The notes below the pieces were generated by a model. It did not search any database and was not told the origin of the DNA. It was given only the letters and a program-made list of their open reading frames with translations. Below are positions 1 through 11,500 of a stretch of DNA of 64,000 bases, one piece after another. Position 1 is the stretch's first letter. Every line of letters starts with the position of its first letter. Where the stretch lies: NCBI GenBank assembly GCA_034092305.1, contig JASJET010000057.1:15303501-15367500 (forward strand), written 5' to 3'. This stretch comes from Diaprepes abbreviatus. Taxonomy: Eukaryota; Arthropoda; Insecta; Coleoptera; Curculionidae. The position numbers were made by a program, and so were the translations under genes.

Positions 1-31
1 ATTAACTGTCAACTGCAGTAAAATTAAATAT

Positions 32-609
32 ATGTGTATCGGTGGAGAAGAAACAGATTTGGAAGTGGATGACAATATCATAGTAAAATCTTGTTCTGAT
101 TATACCTACCTTGGAACAAAGATCAGTCAAAGGGGACGAACTGAAGAAGAAATATTGGAGCGAATAACTAAAGGGAAAAAAGCTATCGGATGCCTAAACT
201 CACTATTTTGGTCAACAAACATCTCCAAGGAAAGAAAACATCTTTTACACAATGCAATATTTAAAAGCGTTGTATTGTATGGATGTGAAACATGGCAGAT
301 AAATAAAACTTTAGAACGTAAACTGCTGGCTCTTGAAATGGACTCTTGGCAAAGATCTGCCGGAAAGTCAAGGATCGAACGGATAACCAACGAGAGAATT
401 AGAGTGATTATGGGGGTAAAGAAAACTATTCTCGATCAAATCGAACAACGTCAGCTGGTATGGTATGGACATGTGGAGAGAAAGACCAAAAGTTACCTGG
501 ATTAAAGGCATTAACCGAGCCATGTCCGAAAAAAACTTACTTCCAGGGGATTGGGAAGACCGAAAATAATGGAGACTGGGAACTGGAAGGTGTAGAACGC
601 TATGAAATA

Positions 610-610
<1 letters not shown>
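32..610 (+). pseudogene. LINE reverse transcriptase C-terminal end (5'-truncated)
   Basis: This is the 3' end of a non-LTR retrotransposon polyprotein. The first 157 codons carry the features found just after the polymerase core in many insect LINEs: a Y-L-G-T block near residue 27, then LYGCETW near residue 83, a W-Q-R segment, TNERIRVIMG, and a tail resembling W-Y-G-H-V. After about position 480 the homology continues in another frame (VTWIKGINRAMSEKNLLPGDWEDRK), so there is at least one frameshift plus later stops. The palm motifs (FADD) would lie upstream, outside the window. The homology stops right at the (TA)n tract at 612, so the element either ended in TA repeats or inserted beside them. 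Clade is uncertain (L2/RTE-like). Confidence 0.75.

Positions 611-611
<1 letters not shown>

Positions 612-685
<74 letters not shown>
612..685. repeat. (TA)n microsatellite, 74 bp
   Basis: Uninterrupted TA dinucleotides. It separates the LINE 3' end on the left from the ~120-bp tandem array on the right. Any Tyr-Ile repeat ORF across it is an artefact of the dinucleotide repeat. Confidence 0.97.
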
Positions 686-691
<6 letters not shown>

Positions 692-1600
692 CGATTACTC
701 CGGAACGGCAGCACCGATTTGAATGAAATTTTTTACATTATGTTCAGGAAGTTGCTGCGATGATCCTATATTTTTTTGGACGAAATTGGTGTAGTAAAAT
801 CCAAGATGGCGGTCAAAAAAATTAATTTTATCCGTTTTTCTCCTTAATTGGTGTGTGGGAATTTTCGAGGTCGTACACAATGAATCTGAAATTATTTTCA
901 AAAAAATCAATGTTGCGAATCCAATATGGAGGTAAAAAAAATCAATTTTGTCCGATTTGCAAATTAAATATGGCGGATCCAAGATGGCGAATTAAAGATT
1001 CTACACTCTCGATTCTGTTTAAAATCAGTATTGGTGATTTTTGTTAGTGTTAATTACGAATTTAAAATATTTTTTAAAAAACTGAATCTGGCAATATGAC
1101 GTCCTGAAATTCTACATTTTTCGATTTTCTCCAAAACTGATACAGGTGGTTCCTCAGGGTGTAAATTATGAATTTAAAAGTATTTTTCAGGATTCAATGT
1201 GGCGAATCCTATATAGTGGACTAAAAATTTTTCATTTTTCGATTTTGTTCAAAGGAATAGTTTTTGAGGATGTAAATAGCGAATAAAAAATTATTTAAAG
1301 AAAATCTGGTATGTCAGATGTAATATGACGGTCTAGAAATTTTAAATTTCCGGATTTCATCTAAAATTGGTTCTAGGGGGCTTTGAAGGGTTTGGATAGT
1401 AGATTAAGACGCTAAAATAATTTTTTTGAATTTCAATATGGCATCCGCCCATATGGTGGGTTGAAAAATTTGCCTTATTCGCATTTTGGTATTGGTATTA
1501 GGGGGTTTTCTGGGTCGTGTTTTACGAATATGAAGTTAATTTATTACTATTAGGTTGATAAGATACCATATGAAATTTTTCGCACTTATTTGGAAACACT

Positions 1601-1602
<2 letters not shown>
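686..1602. repeat. degenerate ~120-bp tandem array bounded by (TA)n on both sides
   Basis: About 900 bp built from diverged repeats of roughly 117-120 bp. Recurring blocks are an AATATGGCGG/CAAGATGGCGG motif, a CATTTTTCGATTTT block (near 1114 and again near 1231), a GGGTGTAAATTAYGAATTTAAAA block and a following TTTTTAAAAAA stretch. There is no coding potential. The array begins right after the (TA)n tract ending at 685 and stops at the tract starting at 1603, so it looks like one mobile unit placed in, or bracketed by, TA repeats. Similar ATGGCGGATTCAAGAT-type words occur in the fold-back element at 20.2-23.5 kb. Confidence 0.7.

Positions 1603-1649
<47 letters not shown>
1603..1649. repeat. 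(TA)n microsatellite, ~47 bp
   Basis: Right-hand (TA)n boundary of the tandem array at 686-1602. Confidence 0.95.
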
Positions 1650-1651
<2 letters not shown>

Positions 1652-2366
1652 AATATAATAATAAATAATAATAAATCATCAGTAAAAAGAGTCTTTTGTT
1701 TTTTTCGGATAATACTTAAATTTTTCGGCGTACGTGGTTTTTTATCTACATTTGCAGTGAATGATCATCCTTAATTTCCAATTTCAAAAATCCATTCTGA
1801 ACGGACGTGTCTGGAGTTAACCTTCGTGATGCCTACATTATCCTTGTTAAATCTGGCAACCATTTCTAATGTAAAACCATAGGTGCTTCTTACTAGCTTT
1901 ATCCTAAAATCACTGCCTTAAATACATACTACTTCTATCTAACTGTTAAATTGGGAAAAAGGAGCTTCTGACTGTAGCAATAATCACTAAAGTAATAATT
2001 TAGCGATGAAAACTGACAGTGTTTTGCAGATCTTTTATAATAATCTATATTGATTTCCGATAAACTTCGGAAAAGTTAAAAGGTTGGCGTAGGTAAACAA
2101 ACCACTCCATTACGGAACGTGTTAGTATCGAATAAATCGCAACTTTGGGGTATCTTCAACCTTAGGTTCCCAAATATTTAATACCTATATCAACTTAGTT
2201 CGTGCCGTGACCATTTCTAATAAAATAAAATAACATCTTAATCTGACTACCCAGCTTATCACGCAAAATGTGGATCATAGAACCCCGGTCTAATAAAACA
2301 GTTGATTTCTACATACAAATATATAGTGTGTCCCAAATTGGTATGGATCTATTGCGATTCAAAAAC
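1650..2366. other. no recognised feature
   Basis: AT-rich sequence without a long ORF or a repeat structure I could identify. Confidence 0.6.
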
Positions 2367-2449
2367 TATCAAGTCGGCAAGAAAGTAATTTCAGTTTTGT
2401 AGTGTGAAATAAAACTCTTTTTATACAAAGAATCAAATTTTGGTCCTTA

Positions 2450-2714
2450 TGTGTGTCAGGGCTGTATGGGAGCAGCAACATCATTTTCTAACCAAGCTCT
2501 AATAATTTCCCACGAGTTACTAAAATGGATAAGGCTTTTCATTGTTTTGATGGAACACAATTCCTTTGTAATTTTCTTATTCTGGCCGTTTTTCTTTGAT
2601 TGCTTCATCTAGTTTCATTAGTTGTTGATAGAAATACCTGAATTGATCTTTAGGCCTCTTGGAAGCGGCATAAAATACGCAATACCTTTGTAGTCCCACA
2701 AAATTAATAGCATG
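2450..2714 (-). pseudogene. mariner transposase, C-terminal catalytic remnant
   Basis: On the far side of the hAT insertion the minus strand resumes mariner homology across frames: VLWDYKGIAYFMPLPRG, then LMKLDEAIKEKRPE, GIVFHQ-N, VTRGKLLELG and LPYSPD. This covers the second and third aspartate regions of DD34D transposases. It shows that the hAT element landed inside a mariner that was once continuous. Several stops and frameshifts are present. Confidence 0.7.
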
Positions 2715-2722
2715 ATGAGGAT

Positions 2723-4117
2723 TAGAGGTGGGTCGGACTTGAAAAACCCGTTCTTTTTACCCGGATCAGTTTACAGTCCGAAAGATCCGGATCACTAAAA
2801 TTTAAAATATCGGACTCGGACAGTACGAAAGTTCGCCCTCTGACTGGTGATACGTTACATCGGACTTATAATGAGCCAAGATCTGTTGAACTGTTTTAAT
2901 CGGACGGTGTTCGTTGTGTTTTTTACGGGTTTTTGTATCCTTCGAACATTTGGTTCGGTATAGTACGATGGGTCACTAATGTTTCGGGTCCGCTGGCGAA
3001 CCTCATTTCGTTCGATTAATAATTGCAGGAACAGTAAATAAGTTAAAGCCAATGGCCGTGGAGTACAAGGATTTAGGATTGCTCTAGTTTAGATTATGAT
3101 TCTTTAGGACGTTTGTAGAATATATACTTACGAATCTAGTATTTCGGTAGTTAAAATATGAATTAGGAACGTGCTTAAATTTAATTGGGTATGATAGGGA
3201 TATTTAATTACAATTTTAGGGAAAGTGGATGTAATTTAAAATGTAATAATAATAATAATAAATGTTTTGTTTCATCATCGAATTATGTTGTTACGATTGT
3301 TAAAGTAGGTACATATATTATTTTGCTGAAAATGATAATTTAGTAGTATGATGTAGGCACATAGAGAAGCCTGTTTTTCCGTATATTTTTTGTTCTGGCT
3401 CTTAAAACACTGACAGAAATTGTAAAATTATAAAAATGACGATCAATTATAATTTTGAGTTTTTAATCCTGGAACAAAAAAGGTTCGTTTTTAATTAAAA
3501 ATTATTAACAAAAAATAAAGAATATGTTTAAAACCGATTTTTTTAAACATAAATTAAGTTTCTCGGAAAAGTGACAATAATAAAAACATGCTTACTTTTA
3601 AGATGTCTGGCCAAATTTTCGGTAGTCACCTATATTGCTTAAAACATAATTCACATTTGACCCATTTTTTTCCAATGGCTGTAAAATTATGCCGAACACC
3701 GTTTTTTTCAATAATTCATATGAAATGGTGAATGCACAAATATTAATATATGCAGTTAAATGCGAGAGCCGAAATATTACTGTTTGTTTAAAATACAGCT
3801 TAAATGTCCCATTCGCCTTTTTATTTTATCTCGTAAATTATAAGAGAAGTTAAATTTAAGCTTAAAATATTTTTTTTTTTTTGAAAAATAATTAATGATA
3901 CTTGTAATTGGATTTTATAAAAAAAAGATCGAAATGTAATTATCTGTGGTGTACTATTTCGTAAAATTATATATTAAAAATATGAAATGGGAAAGTCGTT
4001 GGAACATTGGAATTCTTGACGGGAAACGGACAATTGAACCGGTTCTTTGGCCCGGATCTTTAAAATTAGTGATCCGGACCGTCCGAATCACCAAAAAGTC
4101 CGTTTTGCCCACCTCTA
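2723..4117. mobile_element. non-autonomous hAT element with 8-bp TSD
   Basis: The ends are inverted: TAGAGGTGGG at 2723 and CCCACCTCTA ending at 4117, typical hAT termini. The 8-bp duplication ATGAGGAT lies directly outside both ends (2715-2722 and 4118-4125) and matches perfectly. Subterminal CCGGATC/GGATCCGG words repeat near both ends, as is usual for hAT transposase binding sites. The 1395-bp interior is AT-rich with no transposase ORF, so movement would need a transposase from elsewhere. It interrupts a mariner and is therefore the younger insertion. Confidence 0.9.
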
Positions 4118-4245
4118 ATGAGGATGCAACTCAGCTTTATATGTGGTTTTTGCTGGTTCATCAAGTCTGGGTCATGATCATTTTCGAATGATGTTACTGT
4201 AAATGACCAATATTTCGTCACTAGTGATGATTCTTTTCAAAAAAA

Positions 4246-4684
4246 TCAATAACAAATATTGATTCGTTGTGTTAAGTGAATCTCTTTCAATTCATGCGGA
4301 ACCCAAATATCGAGCTTCTTAACGAGTCCGAGACATTTTAAGTGATTTTCAATTGTTCTGTGTGAAACATTTATTCTCTCTGCAATCTCTCGAACAATTA
4401 TATGACGATTCTCTTCAGTTATGGCTTTGATTTGGTCATCATTAATTTCAGTAGGTTGACCAGAATGTTGGTTATCTTTGAGTGACAAAATCTCCCGAAG
4501 GGAATAATTTAAACCAATTCTGACACGTATGTTCTCTTGTGCAATCAACACCATAAACTTTACATATCTCTTTGTGAGCCTCAGCAGCTTTCTTTCCTTT
4601 ATGGAAATAACAAAGTAAAATATGTCGAAAATATTCGTTTCTGCACTCCATCTTAAAATTGACCCTAAACAAAATTATGCACAA
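4246..4684 (-). pseudogene. mariner transposase, N-terminal DNA-binding half
   Basis: This encodes the paired helix-turn-helix region of a mariner transposase, which binds the element's inverted repeats. Recognisable blocks are FRHILLCYFHKGKKAAEAHKEI and TCQNWFKLFPSGDF in the first reading frame. After a frameshift near 4490 come SLKDNQHSGQPTEINDDQIKAI, then INVSHRTIENHLKCLGLVKK and WVPHEL. These match the order seen in intact mariner proteins of about 345 residues. The catalytic part continues, broken, toward 4118 (TKYWSFTVTSFEND) and resumes beyond the hAT insertion. Confidence 0.85.
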
Positions 4685-4867
4685 ATTTGTCTGATATTAA
4701 ATGCCAAAAGGAAAAACCATAACACTGACAGAAGTCCTTCAAAACTATTACAACGCTCTCTATAACCGAAAATATATTCCTAATATGCCCTTTAAGGGAG
4801 GTACAGACCTCTAAAGGAGTAACCAGCGATATATCTTATCGCATGTAACTTTTGAACCGACTTGTAT

Positions 4868-6929
4868 AATTTAGTGAAATTTTAATATTTTATAGATACT
4901 ATAAAGATTCATTAAACCATACTACAGTAGATGTTTTAGATGATCAGAGAAGTCAGGAACGGACTTGGAGTTAAACTCGTTGGGCCTAATTGTTGACAGG
5001 TGTCATTTTACAGAGCTGAAAACTAATTTTTTAAATACTTTGGTTATTCCTCTTCAAAAAAGGTACTCTTAATTTATTTCGATAAAATTGGCCGTTTTCG
5101 AGCAAAATCGGTTTTTATGCGAAAAACTCAGAAGTTACTTATGCTGAACACAAACAGGTAAAAATAAAATATGCAGGGTGCGCTGATGTGCTTTAAATTA
5201 TGGGAAGCCTTGTCTAACTCTTCGAAGGCAAGAAGATATTATGCTTCAGATTTCTTGCTCAGTCATTGTCAAGTCTAGAAACCTTTCAAAGGGTTGTTTT
5301 CTTTCTTGGAAGGTAGGTTTGTCGCTCATCTTTGAAAATAAGTCTCACAATCTTTTTTTGTTTTTTAATCTAAAGTTAGAAATTCGAGATGTTAAATAAG
5401 CACCATCGAAAAACTCCATTGCTCTTTTGTGTGTTAGCAGAATTATTTCTATCGCCATTTTATTTAAATTTGATTGAATTATTTAATAATTGAAATTGAA
5501 ATTTAAAAAACAAAAAAAATTGTGCGAATGCATAGATTACTACTATATCATAAAGCTCAAACATTGAACTTAGACAATTTTGGAGACATTCTAGAAGTCA
5601 TCGAAAACTCTACCGGCGGGAATCTGAGAGAACCTACTAATTATTTTAGTTCTAATGTGGTTCTGTTCTAAACAAAATAGTAACATTCAATTTCTTTGAG
5701 TTATACCGCTAAGACTTTTCACTAGAAATTGTATCAAATTCTCTGGAACTGGTAAAAAATCTTCTTTATAAAAAAGTTAAACTCTCTCTTTTTTTCTGAC
5801 TTGATATTTATTATAAAGCAGTTTTAAAAATGAAATTTAATATTCAGCTTATTAAGTTTCGGGTCTAGACTTGGGTGTCTCAGACTAACTCAGCAGGTAT
5901 ATCCATATCGGTAGGGTCATTGCCCCTACCTTCGCGATGGCTCTGTAAGGCTCAATAAATTTGCATTGATATATTTTTTACTTGATTAGTCGCGGGTTTT
6001 ATGAATGTAAAAAGTTATATGGTGTTGATTATACCGATAAAATCGAAATACAGAGTATAAAAAAGTGTTTTTGAGAATTTGTTAAGACTCTGTAGGAAAG
6101 GATAAATTTATGATTAAATTAAAAATTTATTCTTTAAAAATAACTTCAACGATCTCGGCAAAAGTTTAAGAAATCCAAGTACAGCATTAAAAATTATTAA
6201 TAAATCATTTTTTTCAGCTTACTAATATTTGTCCCTGATTTACATTAGGTAATTTTAACTATAAAAATTACGAGTGTTTATCTCAAAACTTTCTTAATTT
6301 TTAACAATCATTGCACAAACGTAGTACTACTTACTGATTTTTTCATTTTTTTAGTCCTAAAAAACTCGGAAAAAGGGAAGAGAAATTCGAAATGAAATGC
6401 TGAGAACCACTCAGTAAAGTTTGTTAACAAGGTTGAGTAGTCTAGAACCTTTCTGTTAACTGTTAACTTCAAAATATAATGTTCCAAAACTTTCGTAAAA
6501 GTTTGTATTTAAAAGATACAAAGCTTTTGCTATAAAGTCAGATTTTTTATCCTTTGCTTTCAAAATGATACACCCTATATATTTTTTTGCAAAATTTTTG
6601 CATTTTTTAAGGTTAAATTTCTCTTTAAATTGAGATACACAACTTTTCCATAACATTTTATAGATCATTTTTAATTCTATAAATAATCTGATTCTGTACT
6701 CTTATACAAGGGCGCATGACATGTATTTAAGAATTACTATACGTTCCAGATTTTAAACTGATTTTCTGAAAGAGAATATGGACTTATAATCCTAGCTTTT
6801 AAAAAACTCCAAAACATAACAGACCTCATTTTTAAGTTTAAAAGAGTAAAAATTAGATAATAATCAATCGGCTCGACTAACAATGGAAATTTCTAAACCT
6901 GAAAATTAAATAGGTATATTTATTTTAAG
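4868..6929. other. no recognised gene; possible MITE end near 6566
   Basis: AT-rich non-coding sequence. The only element-like hint is TCAAAATGATACACCCTATA at 6561-6580, which resembles one end of a mariner-type MITE (compare the right end near 24,770). No partner end was found. Confidence 0.5.
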
Positions 6930-6943
6930 TTATTCTCTTAAAT

Positions 6944-7196
6944 AAAAGATAACGTAGTAAAACTCGATTTTCACTAAAAATTCCACTTTAATTGAAACTT
7001 GAATAAAAGAATATTCAACATGTTTCGCTACACGGTAGCTTTATCAAGAATGTGTGTGTAGTGTAGTGTAGCGAAACATGTTGAATATTCTTTTATTCGA
7101 GTGTCAATTAAAGTGCAATTTTAAGTGAAAATCGAGTTTTACTACGTTATCTTTTATGATATGGAGTTCCATCAAGTATCGGCAAACTCAGTACAA
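6944..7196. mobile_element. miniature fold-back Penelope-like element with 14-bp TSD
   Basis: Two arms of about 85 bp are inverted copies: 6944-7035 and 7073-7155. They meet at a short centre containing a GTGTAGTGTAG stutter. A 41-nt single-copy tail follows the right arm (7156-7196). The 14-bp duplication TTATTCTCTTAAAT flanks the unit at 6930-6943 and 7197-7210. The left arm, read on the minus strand, holds a hairpin followed by GAAAC (GCTAC-CGT-GTAGC-GAAAC) preceded by TTGATAA, similar to a decayed hammerhead core. There is no coding sequence. Arms plus one tail plus a 14-bp TSD is the architecture of the larger PLEs at 20.6, 37.7 and 50.3 kb. Confidence 0.8.
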
Positions 7197-7210
7197 TTAT
7201 TCTCTTAAAT

Positions 7211-7759
7211 CTTGTCTCCAAAAATTGTTAACGTTAAGTTGTTTTATGACTATTTGTGACCCAATTCAATGTTTCTCATCATGTTTTCCTATTAAAAATA
7301 TGTCATTGTTGTCATTCTAATAAAAAAAGCAAAAAACCTATTTTACACAAAAATTAATTAAATAACATTAGTTTTTATGTGTGATCATGTAATGGAAAAC
7401 GTTCCACGATTCGTTGCAACTCTAGTGACGTCACATCTAAGTAAACAAATAGCATATTGATATATTTCTCGCGAACCTTCCATAGTTTGTTATAAATATC
7501 GAAATGGAGATAAATTGTGTGCAAGCTAACAACAGAAACCTTCCCATATTCCATGTAGGTACTTATGATTAGACTTTTCTTTAAAAATAATCTTGATTTG
7601 TACGCTGGGTAACTCAAAAACGTGAAAACGGCGATGTAAATATTACTTATTAATTAAAAGAAAATCTCTCAAGAGTCATTCCAAAATCTTGAGAATAAAA
7701 TCAGGATATAGGTTATGTTAACAATAGGTTTACACGTGATTATAAGAAATTTTTTTGGT
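7211..7759. other. no recognised feature
   Basis: AT-rich sequence with no identifiable ORF or repeat. Confidence 0.5.
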
Positions 7760-8540
7760 TTCATAGGACTTTAAGGGATTTGTATGGTGACGACGCGATT
7801 GGCCATGTGCAACGGCATCGGGAATTCAATGAATTGAGCTTTTGCACAGTGAAATGTAAAATGTGCTATGAGCATAAAGTGAGAAACAAGCTCTACAATT
7901 TAATAATGGTAGTAGATTATAACGAGGCCAAAATTTTAACTTGCCAATGCCACAATTTCTCAGCTTTAACTGCAGATTACAAGCATGCGGTTGATTTTTC
8001 ATATGTGCCCACAAAAGAAGTGAAAAACCCCCTTACACCCAGCGGCGGATCCAGTCTGTTAGGGGGGGGGGGAGAGTGGAAATATTACAAGAGTATAGTA
8101 TGGAAAGCGAAAGCGAGTTGTTGAAGGAGGAGTGGGGGTCAACGATATTCATGTTCCTAATCAGGATACGGCGAATTTATTTTTCTAAATTCGAATCTCT
8201 TGAAGGAAGGGGCGAACGTTTCCACTACCCGCCCTCTTGGATCCACGCTTGCTTACATCTCTGTAGAATGTTACTGGAAGAAACCTACTTTGTCCAGAGT
8301 AAGAGGTTTTCTTAAGTATATTACTGTGTAGCAATGTAATAAGAAAGTTAATAGAATTTCTTACAGAAGCCAAAAATAGAAAAATTGTTAATTACGAATT
8401 GTTAAAATATCAGAGTGACCACGAACATACTAGTGTTATGTAGTATTCACTGCACGATTTCATGATGGAATAATGTGCAGAATAAATTTTTAAAGTTGTT
8501 GATAAGGAAGAAGTTCCGTCTCAATCTGTAAATTTTCAAA
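7760..8540 (+). pseudogene. SWIM zinc-finger protein remnant (YqaJ-recombinase-type arthropod element)
   Basis: The first part (7780-8039) reads GHVQRHREFNE, then CTVKCKMCYEHKVRNKLY, a V-D-Y segment and C-Q-C-H with a degenerate D-Y-K-H. This resembles the SWIM finger (CxC...CxH) of multi-copy arthropod proteins that carry a YqaJ-like recombinase domain further downstream. The third cysteine appears to be tyrosine. Reading then jumps over the MITE at 8040-8251 and resumes near 8262 as VECYWKKPTLSRVRGFLKY, which follows the SWIM finger in that family; the join is frameshifted. Later codons are broken by stops (traces to about 8540). Assigned from memory of the family; no search was run. Confidence 0.6.
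8040..8251. mobile_element. hAT-like MITE inserted in the SWIM ORF
   Basis: The unit is 212 bp. Its left end CAGCGGCGGATCCA and right end (reverse complement CAAGCGTGGATCCA) are imperfect inverted repeats of the CAGTGGCGGATC hAT type. Flanking 8-mers CTTACACC (8032-8039) and CTTACATC (8252-8259) match at 7 of 8 positions, as expected for an aged hAT target duplication. Coding homology of the SWIM protein resumes just outside, which supports the boundaries. Confidence 0.75.
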
Positions 8541-8559
8541 TTTACAGTATAGAGTTTAG

Positions 8560-11500
8560 TCTGTCATTCAAGCCCATAAGAGAATGCCTGTGTCCTAGAA
8601 ACAATAATTTGAGGTCTATATAGGTTATGTATATGTGATGAAGCTTTGGGCAAGGAATATTGATAAAATTTTATAACAGTTCAGCCGCAAGATACTGCAG
8701 TAAAATAAAAACATAAATATACTCACATTAAAGTAATCTTCACATTTAAAAACCAAAGAATTAGCTCCCTTGTATCAGGAGTCTCTACGAACTAGCTCTA
8801 ACCACTGTTTTGCCATTAGGATTCATTGGAGCAGAAAAAAAACATCTGGAGTGCTTATGCACGTCGATTGCATTGTGGCATTATGTACCATTTATAAATC
8901 ATTTTATGATAGCAAACAAATAAAAATCTCAATAATCAAACGAACTATCGTTTGCTTGTTTGCTATAATGTGAAGCCAGATGTGTCACGTTACCAGTGCC
9001 ATTACTCTAAGTGCGTTTTGGGACACTTTCTTACCATTCAAACTTTTTAATTGAATTTTACCGAAAATACAACAAATCTTCAGGAAATATTTATATAAAG
9101 TACATTAAATGAAATAAAAAATAATTTGAAATAATTCTAGTGCTTATTCCATATTTATTTTATTGTCTAAGACTCCGCCACTAAGCAAACTATTTTTCTC
9201 TCCGAATTTTGACATGAGAAAATCATCTAAATAACAAAAAATCGATTTTTTGACAATCTTAGGGAGGCTCAAGCCCTTAAAGATATAATTTTGACACTTT
9301 TATGTGCTTTTATTTCAATCCAAAAAAAAAAACTGCAGGATTCAAGGAAATCAGGAATATTTTATCTCGGTGATATTCTCTCGATTAAGAAATATAAACC
9401 AAATTTATTTAATCCTCCTAATTTGTACAAGAAAGAAATCAAGTAAATGGATAGAAAAATCAGTCTCTTCATAATAAAGAGTATTCTTTTATTCAGCGGT
9501 GAATCCATCATGGTCTGTTTTTGCTTTTTTTATTATTTGGAGAGCTCTTTTATTCTTGATAGATTGATGATGGCACCGAAGGTTTGAGTAGTTTGGGTCG
9601 GCAAATTGGACTGGAGTAAAAATACGAGACGAATAACTAATCTATTTTTTAAGATATTATATGTAACATATTAGAGCTGTTATTTTTCTTTCTGAAACTA
9701 TGATAGTTTTAAATATACTTGCTACATAATTCAATCCGTCAGTCAAGTTTAGAAAAATGAATGGAAAATTCTCGAATGTAATATTACATTTAAGGTTTTC
9801 AAAATTTGTTATTAACGTGTGTTAATTTGATACTGACCTCAATTAATGTAAATGATCTCTTCATTATTTTGCACGTTTTTGGGTAATATATTTGAAGTAG
9901 TGTATTTTTGTTTAAATTAATAATAAAATAATAAGCATACTTTTAACTTGATTTTAAATTTAAGAAGAAATTCTACGGTACAAAATTAGATGCAAAGAAA
10001 AGAATCATAATAAGAAAAATTTTTAATATCGCTTGGATTTAATTATGTATTAATAAGTAGACTTCGCCGATTTTGTAGAAATGGGGGATTCGGGCTCTTA
10101 GACAATGCTTTAAATTTATTTATACATTGGAATACATGAAGTATTCAGTATATTATGCAATTGTATTTTTATTTTTTTATTTACGAACAAAACAAATAAC
10201 TTATTTTAAAAAATTCTTAGTTAACGATTAACAGTTAGTACTTCCTCACCTTTAATTCTCGTAGTTTTGTCATAACTACTAGTTACAATAATATACGTGT
10301 GAAACAAATATAGTACAAATGTAACTAATTAATATTACCGAATGAAATTAATTTTGTTATATGTAATTAGTAATTTGCATAACTTTCTGTTCGGAAATGT
10401 AAATTATTTCATCAAGGCCAAACAGGGCATTATTTTATTTTAGGGAAATATCTGAAATTATTTTGTAGTATTGGGAAATTATTTCCCTATAATTATTGAA
10501 TTTTATATTAGTAGCAAATAACACTATTATAAAGACGTTATTATTGATAAATAATGAAAAAATAAATTGTTAGCTTCCAAGGAGACTTTTGTATTTACAA
10601 TAAAGCTATCGACAAAAGTATATGCAATTATATATAAAGGGTTTAATAACATCGTTTAACTTTAAAACTAACAAACTGACAAGGGGTTCAAATGGACAAA
10701 TGTATTGTCAATTAAGTCATATAAGTTTTCTTACTTAAAAACTCAATAGGTTTTTTTTTCATTATTAAACAGAAACAACAATAAACAGTTTTGCTTATTT
10801 TCGGTAGATCTATTTCTATTACTTATTCTAAGTTTCTATGTTTTTGTTCTTTTGATTTTGAAAAAGGGTTGATTTGTTGATATGTATGATACAAATTATA
10901 ATAATATCATAAGTAAAACATAACTAAGGTTAAACCTTTTCAATGAATCTGGGTGTTTTGAGCCTCAGTTCAAATAACGACTTGATAATAAATATATTTT
11001 AGGCTTAAAGCATAGATATTCAAGTTAAAATCGAACAATTTTAGATAACTGCAATAGTATAGCTGAATATGGATTAAATTTGAAGAAAACATTATTTGAT
11101 GTTGGCATTCGGATGATATTCTCTATATTAAATGTCAATAATCAAAAAAAAAAAAAAAAATCAGCGTAGAAATCAGTCAATATTGTACTTTAATTTTACT
11201 TATAGTTAACTGGTTTATGTCAAAATCAAACAAATATTTATAATTTTCTTGTGTTATTCAATAAATACATTAAATAATTCCTTGTATGTACTTTGAACTG
11301 ATTTAGATTGATCATTCCAGATTTTTATCAGTTACTGTAAAGAAACTGTTGAATACAGGAAATGGACAATTTGTTTCTATATAATTTAATTTTTTATTCA
11401 GTTCTGAGAAATTTAACCTCCCAACAGACTTTAGAAGAAAATCTATTTTCACTATTTAAAATAAAAAATATAAGTAATGGGGTATGATCCTATAATTTTT

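Larger units (their letters stand above)
2367..4867 (-). mobile_element. DD34D mariner remnant split by a hAT element
   Basis: A mariner on the minus strand reads from about 4684 down to about 2450 once the hAT insertion (2723-4117) is ignored. Faint terminal inverted repeats are visible: CAAGTCGGCAAGAAAGT near 2370 on the left, and CAAGTCGGTTCAAAAGTT near 4849-4866 on the right in reverse complement. Both lie beside TA, the usual mariner target. The coding region is frameshifted and non-functional. The family is inferred from the helix-turn-helix half and the LLPYSPD block. Confidence 0.7.

Noticed and set aside
368..726. ORFs with long Tyr-Ile repeats, here and at every other (TA)n tract
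   Set aside because: They are translations of a dinucleotide repeat, in several frames and both strands, without any start context or homology.
2855..4191. Small ORFs inside the hAT element
   Set aside because: They overlap the inverted termini and show no transposase-like motifs; the element reads as non-autonomous.
6456..6668. Lysine-rich 70-codon ORF on the minus strand
   Set aside because: AT-rich chance ORF with no domain resemblance.
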